The notes beneath the pieces were generated by a model that saw nothing but the letters and a program-made list of their open reading frames with translations, had not been told where the DNA came from and searched no databases. Made by a program: the position numbers and the translations under genes. This document shows positions 12,501 to 24,000 of a DNA stretch of 64,000 nt, in pieces (within the stretch, counting starts at the first letter, position 1; each line of letters opens with the position of its first letter). Source of the DNA: Phaeosaccion multiseriatum (Eukaryota; Ochrophyta, other classes); NCBI GenBank assembly GCA_965112735.1, contig OZ218964.1:186001-250000 (forward strand). Reading direction: 5' to 3'.

Positions 12501-14638
12501 AGAGCGCTTCTGCACGGCTTTGGCGGCTCGATACGGCGCGGAGTGGCTGCCAGAGGACGACCCTGTCCGTAGCGCCATGCTCGCGTTGAAGGAGAAGAGC
12601 TACTTTGAGCTTTCCTCCCAGCATATGCTAGCGTTGCTGCGCTGTCTCGTCAACGACACTATGGACGTGGAGAGAGTGAGCGCCCGCGTGAACGATGCGC
12701 TGGAGCAAGTCACTGCTCTGCTTGCTGCCAAGAAGAGAGCGGAAGCGTCGGAGAAGGAGCTGGCCGCTGCCTTTGAGGCCGGCAAGGGCATGTTCGAGGG
12801 AAAGAGGCTCAGCAGGAGGGAGGTGACGGTGGCAGCTGAGGCGACCAGGAAGGCGACGATGGAGTACAACAGGTACGTGTGTTTGTGTGTTTGAGGAAGC
12901 GCGCAGCGTTGGTGTGAATAGGGGGGCAGGGGGTGGAGGGGGGGGCAGTAGTGATTGATACCAAACTCGAACTGTCTTGACGACAGGTCTGTTTTCCCTG
13001 TCTGCTGCCTCCTTCACGCTTGCCTCGCCTCGCATGCGGCCGTGCCCACCCACTGCCCTCTTCACTACCTTGTTGTAGGGCTGTGCGGAGGCTTCCTCTT
13101 CGCCGAGAGGCGCTGGGCCAGGACAGAAACATGTCTCGATATTGGGCCCTCCCTTCGGAGCCCACTCACGTGTACGTGGAGTCTCACGGCTCCACCGAGT
13201 GGGGGCGCTACTCTCACCAGGTGCGTCGCATGAGGAGTCATACGAGAAGCAGGCACTCAACACACACAACCTGACGTTGCTTTAGTTTCAGTTTCTGTTC
13301 ATTAAGCGGCTATAGATCTCACAACGTCCCTTCCTCCTACCGCCGTCTGTGATTATTTCTTGGACGTCGTCGAGCAGGCGGAGATCTCTGCGCTGCTGGA
13401 GGGCTTGCTCCAAAAGGGCATGAGAGAGTCCAAGCTGAAGGCCGCCTTGCTGGAGGCGCTGGACCGGGTTCAGGCGGGCTTGATACCCTTGTCGGGTATT
13501 GCCGTCCATCCGAGAGATCTGGAGCCTGTTGATGTGGTAGACAGGATTTCCAGGCGAAGCACACGGGTGCGAGTGAATCAATTGAGCGCCGCCATTGAGA
13601 TGCAGGACCTTGAGGCAAGGCAGGCGAAGGAGAGGGAAGAGGAGCAGGCGAGGAGGAAGGCAGAGAAGAGGTTGGGCAAGTGGGGCGCTTCCCTAATCAG
13701 CAGCACCCCGGAGGAGGAGTACGTGCCCTTGCTTCGAGCGTGGCAGCATCACAGCCTCAATGTGGCGGAGCAGGGCTTTGAGAACCTCAAACTTGAGCTC
13801 AAGAGCACGGAAGAGAGGATCGGAGGGCAACTTGGGCACTTAGTGGAGGCACCTCGTACGCACGGGGCGGTGGAAGAAAAAGAGGGAGCAGAGACACCGC
13901 CACACACGGCGGAGAAGGAGGTTGCCCAGAGCACGACCGCAGGCGACGGTGGGGATGAAGGCGGCGGCGGCAGCAGGAGCACCAGCAGCACCGCCCTCTC
14001 GGCGTGGACAGGAAAGGAAGCGGCGTCAATAACGGGCGCGGCTGTGGCGGCTGCAGGCGGGATGGGTATCATGGAGTCTGAAGAGCAGAAGAAGACTCGA
14101 GAGAAGGCCATTAAGGAGATCCTGAAGCAAGAGGAGGAGATGCGGGTGGCAGAGGAGGCGGCCATGGCCCTGGAGGCTGAAAGGAAAGCCCTCGAAGGTG
14201 CAGCACCAGAGGCTGATGCTGATGCTTCCGTCAAGGGAGAGAGTGGCGGAGCTGATGATGCTGATCCATCTGCCGCACCGCTTGAAGAAGGTGCCCCACA
14301 GTCGGGTACTGCTGAGCTACCCAACGGGGGGGTGGGCTCTGCTGCCTTAGTGGTGGCACCCCGTCCTCCAGAGGGGCGCGTCATGCGTTCGGACATGTCT
14401 CGGCTCGAGAGCCTTCGCACGAGGAAGAAATCACGCACCGGAAGCAGCAGCAGTGGCGGCGTGGTTCGCAGCAGCAGCAGCCGCAGGGTTCCGATCCCTC
14501 CGCCCACCAAGCCCGTCAAGAAGGGCGCTGGCCGCACGGCGTGGTGCGAGAAGCTTGATCAAGCGACCGCCGTGAGCCACCTGGTGACGGCCGTCTTAGC
14601 CTTGGAACAGGTACTACGTGTGTCTCTCTGCCTGTCTA

Positions 14639-14711
<73 letters not shown>

Positions 14712-17700
14712 GTGTCTGTCTGTCTGTCTGTCTGTGTGTCTGTATGTGCGTCTGTCTGCATGTCTGTATGTGTTCATGTATGTATGTATGCATGTATGTT
14801 TGTATGTTTGTATGTATGTATGTATATATGTATGTATGTAGGTATGTATGTATGTATGTATGTATGTATATGTGTGTATGTGTGTGTATGTTTTTATGTT
14901 TGTCAGTCAGTCAGCTTGTCTGTCTACCTGTCTGTCCAGCTGTCTGTCTATTCTCTCGTATCCGTCTCTTTGTGTCTGCCCGTCCCGAAGTCACTTTTTT
15001 GTGATGATAGAGGGCTGGGGGTAAGGGGCTGCTGTTTTTTTTTTCTTTTTCCGAAGACACTTTTTTGTGGTACATGTGATGTTGTTTGTGATAAGGTTTT
15101 CATAGAACGAACACCGCACTCTCATCTCTCTCCTCTTGTCACTCACTTGTATGTGTCCCTCCATTCCCTCCATTCCCTCCCGCCCTCCCCCCCTCCCTCC
15201 CTCCCTCCTCCCTCCCTCCCTCCCTCCCTCCCTCCCTCCCTCCCTCCCTCCCTCCCTCCCTCCCTCCCTCCCTCCCTCCCTCCCTCCCTCCCTCCAACAA
15301 AAGGTCATTTTTGAGCTCCGTCATCGACTTCTTCTTGCGCACGTCATCGATTGGGGCGACCTCCAAGTCACGGAGGACGAGGAGGTGGAGTGGGAGAGCC
15401 CCTGGGACTGGACGGGGTTCTATTTAAGGAGCCACGAGAAAGGGGGCGTCGTCAAGGGCCAGAAGGCGTACATGATTGGCTCCCTAGCCTTGGCAGCCGA
15501 GATGCAGAAGGCCGAGGAGCGTGTGGTCATTAAGGAGGTGTTGGATGAAGTCGTTGCGAAATCAGTGGGGGGAGAAGCGGCGCCCTCAGTGCAGGAGGAG
15601 GAGAAGGAGCCTGCGCAGTCAGGCGCAACAGCGGCTCCGAGCAGCGGCTCAGCCAAAGAGAAAAAGGGGGGCGAAGATGCCTTGGATGTGGATGTGGACG
15701 TGGACGGGGGGGAGGGGCAGGGGGCGGAAGAAGAGGAAAGCGATGAGGAGAAGCTTGAGAGAGGTCTTGGTCAGCGAAGAGGGAGTAGGAGGGTGGCCAA
15801 GATGAGCGCCAAGCAGAGGATTATGGATACCTCGGGGGATGAGCAAGGCCGGGTGGCAGCGAGTGGACGGGTAGCTGCTGCCGCTGGTGCCGTGGAGGAG
15901 GAGGAAGGAGACGACGACGACGACGAAGAAGAAGAAGAAGAGGAAGAAGGGGAGGGCGGAGCAGGGGCTGTGCCAGGGGAGGATGAGGATGACGATGCTC
16001 TGTGGGAGAGTCAGCGCGACAAGATTGCTCTGGGTAATCTGCCCAGTGACTTGATGGGTGCGCTGTCCGAGAAGCCGAAGGAGAGGATGCGCTGGCGAGC
16101 GGAGGTGCGGGAGGTGACGACTCTCTCTCAGATGGCAGTGTGTGTGTACACCTTCGTCAGCAAGGCGTACGCCGTTATGCCGCTCATTCAGGACAAGCAG
16201 GCCTTGGAGGATGGGTACATTGGGCCCAACGGGGAGTGGATGTTGCCCAAAGCCAGCAACCAGGCTCTCCGCCTGCGCTGTCAGCCCACCGGAGAGGTGG
16301 TGTGGGCCCGCATGCACGGATTCCCGTGGTGGCCAGGTGAGAGGGATGGGACACGGTCGTTATCGGTTATTCAACATCGACTGGGGAGAACGGAAGGAGG
16401 TGGCGGTAGACATGTATGTGTATGTATGCCTACATGGACTAACATGACGAGTGTGGATAACGCCAGGCCCTGGGAGAGAGGGGCTGGTGCATCCTCTGCA
16501 AATGAGCTGAGCTGCTCACGAAAATTGTCCCTCATGCATACGTATGCATGTGTACGTACCCCCCCCCCCCCTCGCCCTCCACCTCTCACCCCCACCCTCA
16601 CTCAACTACTCACTCCTCATTACATAGCCCTCGTAATGCACGCGGACAACGAGCGGATCAACGACGCCCTGTGGGCGGTGGGGGACCGACTCGTTACCTT
16701 CGTGGGAGAGTCGGACCAGTTTCGCTTGTACCACAAGAACTGCAAGCCCTTTATCGGGGGGGCAAGGGACGAAATCGCCAAGAAGTCCTCCAGGGGAAAC
16801 AAGTGCGTGGAGTGATATGGGGACGTCCTACGATGGCGGGGATGGCAGTGGATGGCAGGGGATGGCAGGGGATGACAGGGGATGTGTTGTTCGATGAAGT
16901 GTAGGACTGGTAGGGGTGGTAGGGAGCAACGCCACACCCACACTCACACATCTACCATCTGCTGCCATCTGACGTCTGCCCTCTCCTCTCTCTTCTCTCT
17001 CCCTCTCTCCCTGTCTCTCTCCCATTGTCTCTCCCCACCCCCCCCTCTGTCTCTCTCCTGTGGCGCTATGTGTCACATCACATGACATAACAGGAGCCTC
17101 TTGCGCGCTATGAAGATGGGCTGCAAAGCCATTAAATCGGCCTTCGAAAGGCACGGGAGGAACGACCCCAACGCCCCACAGAACCGCCCCGTCTTCCCCG
17201 ATGTGCCCCCCGGGGAGATTCTCACGGCCACAGCAGAAGCAGCAAGCTCAGCCGCCACCGCTGGAGAGGGGGAGGGAGGAGGAGACGACTCTGGGGAAGA
17301 GAGGGAGCAAGGGCTCGAGGGAGAAGAGCAAGAGGGAGGAGGAGGATACAACCAGGAGAACGGGGGCGATATGCACGATGACAGCGGTGAGCGCCTTTCG
17401 AATGGGGGTGACGAGGACGACGAGGGGGGCGACGACAGAAGGGGGGGGGGGATGGGGGGATTGTCGGCTGAAAAGAGGGCGCGGAGGCGCGGGGGGGGCA
17501 GCAATGAGCCCCGCACCACCAAGAGGAAGGCAAGTAAGACGGCGGAGGAGGGCGGAGGAGGAGCAGGAAGGCCCAAGGCGACTCGGAACAAGCGGCCTAT
17601 TGGCAATGTGGAGCGCACTTCGAGTCGCAAGAGGAAGATGACGGCGGTGGTAATGGAGGCCATTGAGAGCGGAGACATTGGCATGAAGTACCACGGGGCA

Positions 17701-18565
17701 GAGCTGCCTGCGCCACAAGAAGAGGAGGAGGAAGGAGGCGGACGACGACGCGGAGGAGGAGGAGGAGGAGGAGGAGACGGAGGGGAGGGAATGGGAGCGG
17801 GTGGGCAACAGTGGGGAGGACAGCAGTGGGGACAGCAGCAGCGGCAGCAGCAGCACCTACAGCAGCAGCAGCAGCAGCAGCTACAGCGTGGGCAGCATGC
17901 GGGGACGTGGCAGCAGGCGTCATACGGGCTCGAACAGCAGCAGCAGGTCCTTGTGCATCAGCAGCGACAGCAGCACCAGCAGCAACACAGGGGGTACCCG
18001 CAGCAGGATTCTTTCTCGCCGCACGGCGGGCGCGGATTACCTGGGGCAGGGCTTGTGCCGGACTACCGCACAGCGCAAGGGCAGGGGCAGGGGCAGATCG
18101 GTCCACCACAGCAGTTCTACCAGCCGCAGCAGCAGCAGCAGCACCAGCAGCAGCAGCAGCAGCAGCACCAGCAGCAGCAGCAGGAGCAGCACCAGCAGCA
18201 GCAGCAGCAGCAGCACCAGCAGCGCTATCGAGAGGGGGACCCGCGTAGTGGGGCCCTCTCGCAGCTGGCGGGCCTGCTCGTGGAGGAAGACAGCAGGAGG
18301 GTGGTGCCTATGCCTGTCGGAAGTGGAGCAGTTGGTGCTTCGCAAGTGGAGCGGCTGGTGGCACAGCCCCAGCACTCGCACTACGCCGCACCGACCCACT
18401 CGAGGCCCTCGGAGGAAGATCAGCGGCGCCTGAGCGAAGCGAGGATGCATCAGGAGGAAGAGATTTTGAGGCGCCAGCGGTTCCAACGACAGCTGCAGAT
18501 TGAGGGGCAGCAACGCGAGCAACAAATGCGCCAACTCGCTATGCAACAGCAGTTGGCATTGCAAA

Positions 18566-18605
<40 letters not shown>

Positions 18606-19344
18606 GCAACAGCTGCAGGCGCCTCCGCCCCAGTCGCAGCCGCAGCTCCCAGGCTACTACCCACAGAAGGGGCAAGAAGCTCAGGGCGCTCTTTACCAGC
18701 CGCAGCGGCAGATACAGCAGCAGCAGCCCTTGGCCATGCAGCAGCCGCGGCAGTTGCAGCAGCCGCCCTTAGCGATACCGCAGCAGCGGCAGTTGCAGCA
18801 GCAGCGGCACCCCAGCCAGGACCCCAATCAGGACCCCAACAGGATGATGGGGGCGGGGGCCATTGTGGCAGAGGGGCAGCGTGGACAGGACGTGGGAACG
18901 GGAATGACCAGCATGAGGCAGGACCAGCGCCAGAGGCACGATGAGCAGATGCATGTACCGCCCCCGCAGCAGCAGCGCCAGCCCCAGCAGCTCACGCAGC
19001 AGCAGCTCCAGCAGCAGCAGCAGCTCCTCCTCCTGCAGCAGCAGCAGCAGCAGCAGTTCCTAATCCAGCAACGCCGAAAACAGCAGCAGCAGTTGGTGAT
19101 GCAGCAGCAGCAGCAGCAGCAGCAGTTGGCGATGCAGCAGCAGCAGCAGCCAGCCTATCAGCAGCAGCAACAACAACAACAACAACAGCAGCAGCAGCAG
19201 CAGCAGCAACAGTCCCCGCAAGCAGCAGCACAGCCACAGCAGAGAATGTACTTACCGCCGCCGCCGCCGCCGCAGCAGCAGCTGCACCAATCACAGCCAC
19301 CGCATCATCCTTCTCAGTCTCTGCCGCACAGACGGTCCCCCTGA
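9577..19344 (+). CDS. Multidomain chromatin protein: Tudor-like, H15, DDT, WHIM1, WSD, PWWP, polyQ tail
   Basis: Nine exons in perfect phase (9577-9699, 10198-10651, 10896-11029, 11215-12872, 13079-13220, 13378-14610, 15304-16336, 16628-16802, 17094-19344) give about 2,400 residues. Domains in order: a Tudor/agenet-like start (1-70); a linker-histone H15 winged helix (about 172-255; HPSYIDMIKEAV, AIRDGLSYGTFLKVGANIRL); DDT (about 386-435; DLLMVWDFLKSLGPLM); a Lys/Glu coiled-coil-like stretch; WHIM1 (about 597-720); WSD (790-837; ALGQDRNMSRYWALP, WGRY); PWWP (about 1575-1640; VVWARMHGFPWWPG); and a Gln-rich tail from about 1890. DDT, WHIM and WSD define ISWI-partner subunits such as ACF1/BAZ and plant DDT proteins; PWWP binds methylated histones or DNA. 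A nuclear nucleosome-spacing cofactor is the inferred role. No bromodomain or PHD finger was found. The H15-DDT-PWWP combination is unusual. Confidence 0.82.
14629..14890 (+). repeat. TGTC and TATG microsatellites in intron 6 of the chromatin gene
   Basis: A (CTGT)n array runs to about 14765 and is followed by a (TATG)n array to about 14880. Both lie between the exons ending at 14610 and starting at 15304. Open frames through them (CLSVCLSV-type) are artefacts of the repeat. Confidence 0.9.
15188..15296 (+). repeat. (CCCT)n array next to the intron 6 acceptor
   Basis: About 110 bases of nearly pure CCCT end within ten bases of the AG at 15302-15303. The array forms the polypyrimidine side of the acceptor of exon 7 of the chromatin gene. 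Confidence 0.9.
17830..19230 (+). repeat. CAG-rich tract encoding polyglutamine
   Basis: Repeated CAG triplets, with pure stretches near 18130-18215, 18565-18600, 19035-19055, 19080-19150 and 19160-19210, encode the Gln-rich tail of the chromatin protein. Interruptions by CAC, CCG and CTG keep the frame. The complementary strand is also open (Leu- or Ala-rich), which is a repeat artefact. Confidence 0.9.
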
Positions 19345-19588
19345 CCAAGTGACAGCAGTGACAGCCGTGACAGCGTGACTTTAGGCCGAAGGGCGAAGGC
19401 TTTTCTATAACATAATACATTGAGACATTTTTAGTTGACACAGTTGTGGAAACAAGCCTCTTGCTTTTTGTTTATTGATCATCCGACGATGAAACTACAG
19501 TATAAAACGACAGTAATGCACCACAGAGCTGAGGGGGAGGGGGGCTCATCAAACAAAAAGGCTCCGGCACAAACGTAACTACAGCCCG

Positions 19589-20872
19589 TCACCGACGCCT
19601 GAGGACGACAAAGGCGAGCGCCGCCCCTGCTAGAACCACCACTGCAGCAGTAGGCACAGCCAGCCGCCATTCCCCCCCGTCCTCCCTCTCCTTAGCCTTG
19701 CCTGCTGCTGTTGCTGCCAGTTCTGCTGCTGCTTCTGCGCCTGCCTCTTCTACTCCTGTCGCTGCTGCCTCAGTTGCGGCTGCTTCATTTCCGTCCTCTC
19801 CGACTCCCTCCGACTGGTCAGAGACCTCTGTGACGGCATCCTGCTGCTCTTGCTCGGCCACTTTCTCCATACTGTCCACTCCCCCCAGGGCAGCGCCCAA
19901 GCCCCCGTCCTGGTGCTGCTCCTCTCCGGTAGCTTGTTCCTCCCGCGCAGTTGTTGCATCTGCCGCCACCGCCCTGCCAGCAGCGGCTGGGCCTCCCTCT
20001 TCGTTAGGTGGTGCATCCTCCGCTACGGAAGAAAACTGGGGCAACAAATTCTCGCCCCTTTCCGGAGCTTTTTCGGTGGGGAAAACATCCTCGAGGGCTG
20101 CCGTCACATCCGCATCTGCCTCCACCTCGGCCTCTGCAAGCTCTTCTCCCACTCCCGAGATCTCTGCAGCTGCAGCGGGGAGAGATTCCTCCCCTGTACT
20201 TAACTCTTCTCCCACCCGCATGAGATCTGCAGCCACTGCGACGAGCGCTTGCTCTTCTGCCTCCTCCTCCTCATCCTGCTTCGTCTTTGCCTCCCACCCT
20301 GCTTCTTGCTCTTCTTTTTGCACCGAAGCCGGCACTGCTTCTGATGCTTCGGCGTCCATCGATGCTCTTCTCACGTCTTCGGCCGCCTCAGCAGACACTA
20401 GCAGCGAGGGCTTACGGCCGGCCTCAGTTATGGCAGCAGCTGCGACGGCGATTACGGACCCTGAGTCTCGCCGCCCGCCCGGACTCAGTGGCCCAAGTGA
20501 TTCTCGCCGGCCAGGACTCAGTGGGCTCAGTGGGCTAACAGAGGAAGCCTCTGTCGTCACGTTGAGCTTGAGCTTGTTCTTGCTCTTGGCTGAGGGGGAG
20601 CGAGGTGATCCTTTCGGAGAAGGGGATGACGTGGTGGCGCTGTTACCTCCTCCTGCTGCTGCTCCTGCCCCTGCTACTGCTCCTGCCCCTGCTACTCCTC
20701 CTATCCCTTCTCCTCCTCCTGCCCCTGCTTCTTCAGCTGGGGAAGCTGCTGCTCCTCCTGCCGCGGCAGGTCCCCCTTTCCCCCTCCTTGATCTCTTCTT
20801 TTTCTTCGAGGAGCTCCCATTGGATGATACTTTATACGCTACTGGTGCCACTGGTGTCCTTGGAGCCTCCAT
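19589..20872 (-). CDS. Low-complexity Ala/Glu/Ser-rich tail-anchored protein
   Basis: One uninterrupted frame of 427 residues. The start at 20872 was chosen for its good context (GCCC then ATGG) and because upstream in-frame sequence is low complexity; an ATG at 21028 would extend it. The protein opens with a basic stretch (SSKKKKRSRRGKGG), then Ala/Gly-rich segments, a Ser-Pro-rich part (SPLSPLSPGRRESLGPLSPG) with many possible proline-directed phosphorylation sites, and a long acidic Glu/Ala stretch. It ends in one hydrophobic segment, LAVPTAAVVVLAGAALAFVV, followed by LRRR, which is a tail-anchor layout for ER or an organelle outer membrane. No domain was recognised. Composition alone makes homology searches weak; the absence of frame breaks over 1.28 kb and the terminal anchor are the reasons to believe it. 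It converges with the chromatin gene (244-base gap) and diverges from the ankyrin gene. Confidence 0.6.
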   Translation of the reverse strand: MEAPRTPVAPVAYKVSSNGSSSKKKKRSRRGKGGPAAAGGAAASPAEEAGAGGGEGIGGVAGAGAVAGAGAAAGGGNSATTSSPSPKGSPRSPSAKSKNKLKLNVTTEASSVSPLSPLSPGRRESLGPLSPGGRRDSGSVIAVAAAAITEAGRKPSLLVSAEAAEDVRRASMDAEASEAVPASVQKEEQEAGWEAKTKQDEEEEAEEQALVAVAADLMRVGEELSTGEESLPAAAAEISGVGEELAEAEVEADADVTAALEDVFPTEKAPERGENLLPQFSSVAEDAPPNEEGGPAAAGRAVAADATTAREEQATGEEQHQDGGLGAALGGVDSMEKVAEQEQQDAVTEVSDQSEGVGEDGNEAAATEAAATGVEEAGAEAAAELAATAAGKAKEREDGGEWRLAVPTAAVVVLAGAALAFVVLRRR

Positions 20873-21083
20873 GGGCAAGTATAAGTAGTGAGGCAGGTTT
20901 GGAGAAGGCAAAAAAAAAATAATCGGAAACTGAAACTGCGTCGTGTAACCGTCAACCCCTCGTCCCCGTTTTCTCTCTCTCTCCTCTACCCCTCTCCTCT
21001 CTTTTGTTGTCTCTCGTGCACTCCGCAAGGGCTCAGTTTCTCAGTGCAGGACCTGCGAGGAAGAGAAGAGATTGGAGAATAAT
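20873..21083. promoter_or_regulatory. Short bidirectional promoter region
   Basis: Only 211 bases separate two divergent start codons (tail-anchored protein on minus, ankyrin protein on plus). The segment includes an A-rich stretch near 20910-20925 and a CTCTCTCTC tract near 20975. It must carry transcription start signals for both genes if both starts are right. Confidence 0.5.
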
Positions 21084-24000
21084 ATGGCGGGAGGCAAGAG
21101 GAATAAGCGAAAGGCGAAGGGGGGAGGAGGAGGGGCGGGCCCTGGAGTAGGCGCAGCTAAGGCAGATAATCCTTTGGTAGCGGCGGCGGGAGCCGAAGGA
21201 AAGCAACGGCCCTCTACTCCTGACGCTGCTGCTGCTGTATCGGTTAGTGGCGACGACCTCGATGTCAGCATCACCCGGCCCTTTGTGAAGGACCTGATCC
21301 AATTAGATGTGTCTGCTGCGCATGAGCAGGCGCCTTCTGCTACGGTGTCGCCTCGTCCAGTGGGCCCAGAGGGCAAGAAGGAACAGCATCTGAAGGCCGA
21401 TGCTGCTATTGGAGTTCCACCGTCAACCCCTCCCGCTTTCTGTGAGGACCATGCCATTGAGGGGCAGGGCAGCGGGACCGGTACCGCCCCCGCTACTCCA
21501 GCAGCCACAGAAGCTCCGGCAGCCCCCACCGCAACGGAGCAAAACCCGAAAAAGAGCAAGAAAACGAAGAAGGAGTCCGCTGCAGCAGCCCTTGCCGCCG
21601 CCAAGGCCGCCTTAGAAGCTGCACTGAAAGAGGCGGAGGAGGCAGACGATGAAGATGAGGATGGGGAGGATGAGGAGGGCGAGGAAAAACACGAAGACCA
21701 ACAAGACAAGATCGGACACGTGGAGGTCGTGCTTAGGGGTGAGGAGGATACCATCAAGGAGGTGGTGGTGGACCCGGTTCAAGCGAAGATGGAGGAGGCG
21801 AGTGCATGGCAAAGGAGGGCGCAGGCATCGTCAAACTCACCACAAAGACCCAGTCGAAAGAGCCCCAAGCCAGAGCAGCCCAAGGAGGAGGAGGAGGAGG
21901 ATGAAGCGGCGTCCCCCGAAGAGGAGATGTCTCTTCTCGATGAAACCGCAGATAGAGTAGAGGAAACTCAGGAGGCCGTACCATTCACCACAACTGAAGG
22001 AGGCACGGACTCCATATCAAGCGGCAGGGCCCCGAGGGACCCCTCTCCAGACATGGTGACACCAGGCAACTGCCTAAGCTTGTCGGGGATGCGGGCGAGA
22101 GCAGCGGCCAAGAAGAAGGCAGCAGACGCCATCGCCGCCGCATCTCTCGCCGCCAAGCTCAAGTCTGATGGTGTGGGAAACCGAAAGGGTGCGCGCAAGG
22201 AAGAGGAGGAGGGGGTGCAGGGGCCATCAAGCAACAAGAGGAAGAAGGAGAAGCAGCAGCAGCCCAAGCTCAGCGCCAAGGAGGCCAAGGCCCTGGCCAT
22301 TGCTGACGCCAAGGCTCGCGCGGAGGCCAACTCCGTCCGTGACAAGGCCACCAAGGTGCGGAGAGGGAGGGCAATGCGCTACTTCAAAGACGCTGCTACT
22401 GCCTTGCTTTGGGGCGCCCGTCTTTAGTCTATTGTGCACCTCGTGGCTGTGTTACATTGTGGCCGTACCCTGGTCTGGAAGACTGGCCGGCTTGCCTCGA
22501 TCAACCCCTCTGCGTTCTTCTCATTGCGCATCGTCCGGCAGCTCGGCTCACTCCCTTCTCTGTGTGTATGTGCGTTTGTAACCATCTCTCCCCGTCATGC
22601 TGTAGGGCACCATCTGGGAGGAGGTCCTGTCAGGAAGTTTAAGTGGAGTGAAGCGAACCATCGAGGCGGGCACCAATCCAAACGAGGTACTAAAGAGAGC
22701 AAAGCCCCCTCCTGCGGCACTCGATCGGCCTGCACTCGATCGGCCTGCTCCCATCCCTTCCCTGTGCCCCCCTCCACATGATTAGTTCATTGATTTGCCC
22801 CTCCCCTCCTGCCTGTCTCTGCTGTACTATGCTCTGCTCTGCGAACTCTCTCACTTCCACAGACCGACGAGCAGGGGCGAACACCGCTGATGATTGCGTG
22901 TGCCCTGGGCTTTGAAAACATCGTCTCCCACCTCATCCGCCCCAACCTAACCCCCAGCGGCGGTGCGAGGCTCGAAGCTAAGGCCATCGAGGGCTGGACG
23001 CCCCTCATGGTGGCATGTGGAGGGGGGCATTTGAATGCCGTCAAGGACCTCATCCAGGCGGGGGCGGACGTGTCTGCGAGGGACTCCGAGTTTGGGTCCA
23101 CGCCGCTCATGTGGGCCTGTGGAGGGGGGCATGTGGAGGTCATCAAGGTGCGATTACGCTTTCCTTGATTGAGTTATTGGATGATTCGTTGATTGTTTGA
23201 TAGACAAAAGGCAAGTCCCCTGCGGATGTCCCACACCCCCAGAAGGAGCGAGGGCCAATCGACAGAAGTATGCAAGCCCCATCTGGCCTCCTGCTCGTCT
23301 CATGCTCTCCCTCCCTCCCCCCCTCCCTCCCTCCCTCCCTCCCTCCCTCCCTCCCTCCCTCCCTCCCTCCCTCCCTCCCTCCCTCCCTCCCTCCCTCCCT
23401 CCCTCCCTCCCTCCCTCCCTCCCTCCCTCCCTCCCTCCCTCCCTCCCTCCCTCCCTCCCTCCCTCCCTCCCTCCCTCCCTCCCTCCCTCCCTCCCTCCCT
23501 CCCTCCCTCCCTCCCTCCCTCCCTCCCTCCCTCCCTCCCTCCCCCTCCCTCCCTCCCTCCCTCCCTCCCTCCCTCCCTCCCTCCCTCCCTCCCTCCCTCC
23601 CTCCCTCCCTCCCTCCCTCCCTCCCTCCCTCCCTCCCTCCCTCCCTCCCTCCCTCCCTCCCTCCCTCCCTCCCTCCCTCCCTCCCTCCCTCCCTCCCTCC
23701 CTCCCTCCCTCCCTCCCTCCCTCCCTCCCTCCCTCCCTCCCTCCCCCTCCCTCCCTCCCTCCCTCCTCCCTCCCTCCCTCCCTCCCTCCCTCCCTCCCTC
23801 CCTCCCTCCCTCCCTCCCTCCCTCCCTCCCTCCCTCCCTCCCTCCCTCCCTCCCTCCCTCCCTCCCTCCCTCCCTCCCTCCCTCCCTCCCTCCCTCCCTC
23901 CCTCCCTCCCTCCCTCCCTCCCTCCCTCCCTCCCTCCCTCCCTCCCTCCCTCCCTCCCTCCCTCCCTCCCTCCCTCCCTCCCTCCCTCCCTCCCTCCCTC

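Noticed and set aside
14559-14890. Possible mobile element or CRISPR-like array in the TGTC/TATG repeats
   Set aside because: Units are four bases with no spacers, no terminal inverted repeats and no coding content; it is a compound microsatellite in an intron.
17248-18675. Ala- and Leu-rich frames antisense to the polyQ tail
   Set aside because: CAG repeats read as CTG (Leu), TGC or GCT (Ala) on the other strand. The sense frame is continuous with upstream in-phase exons.
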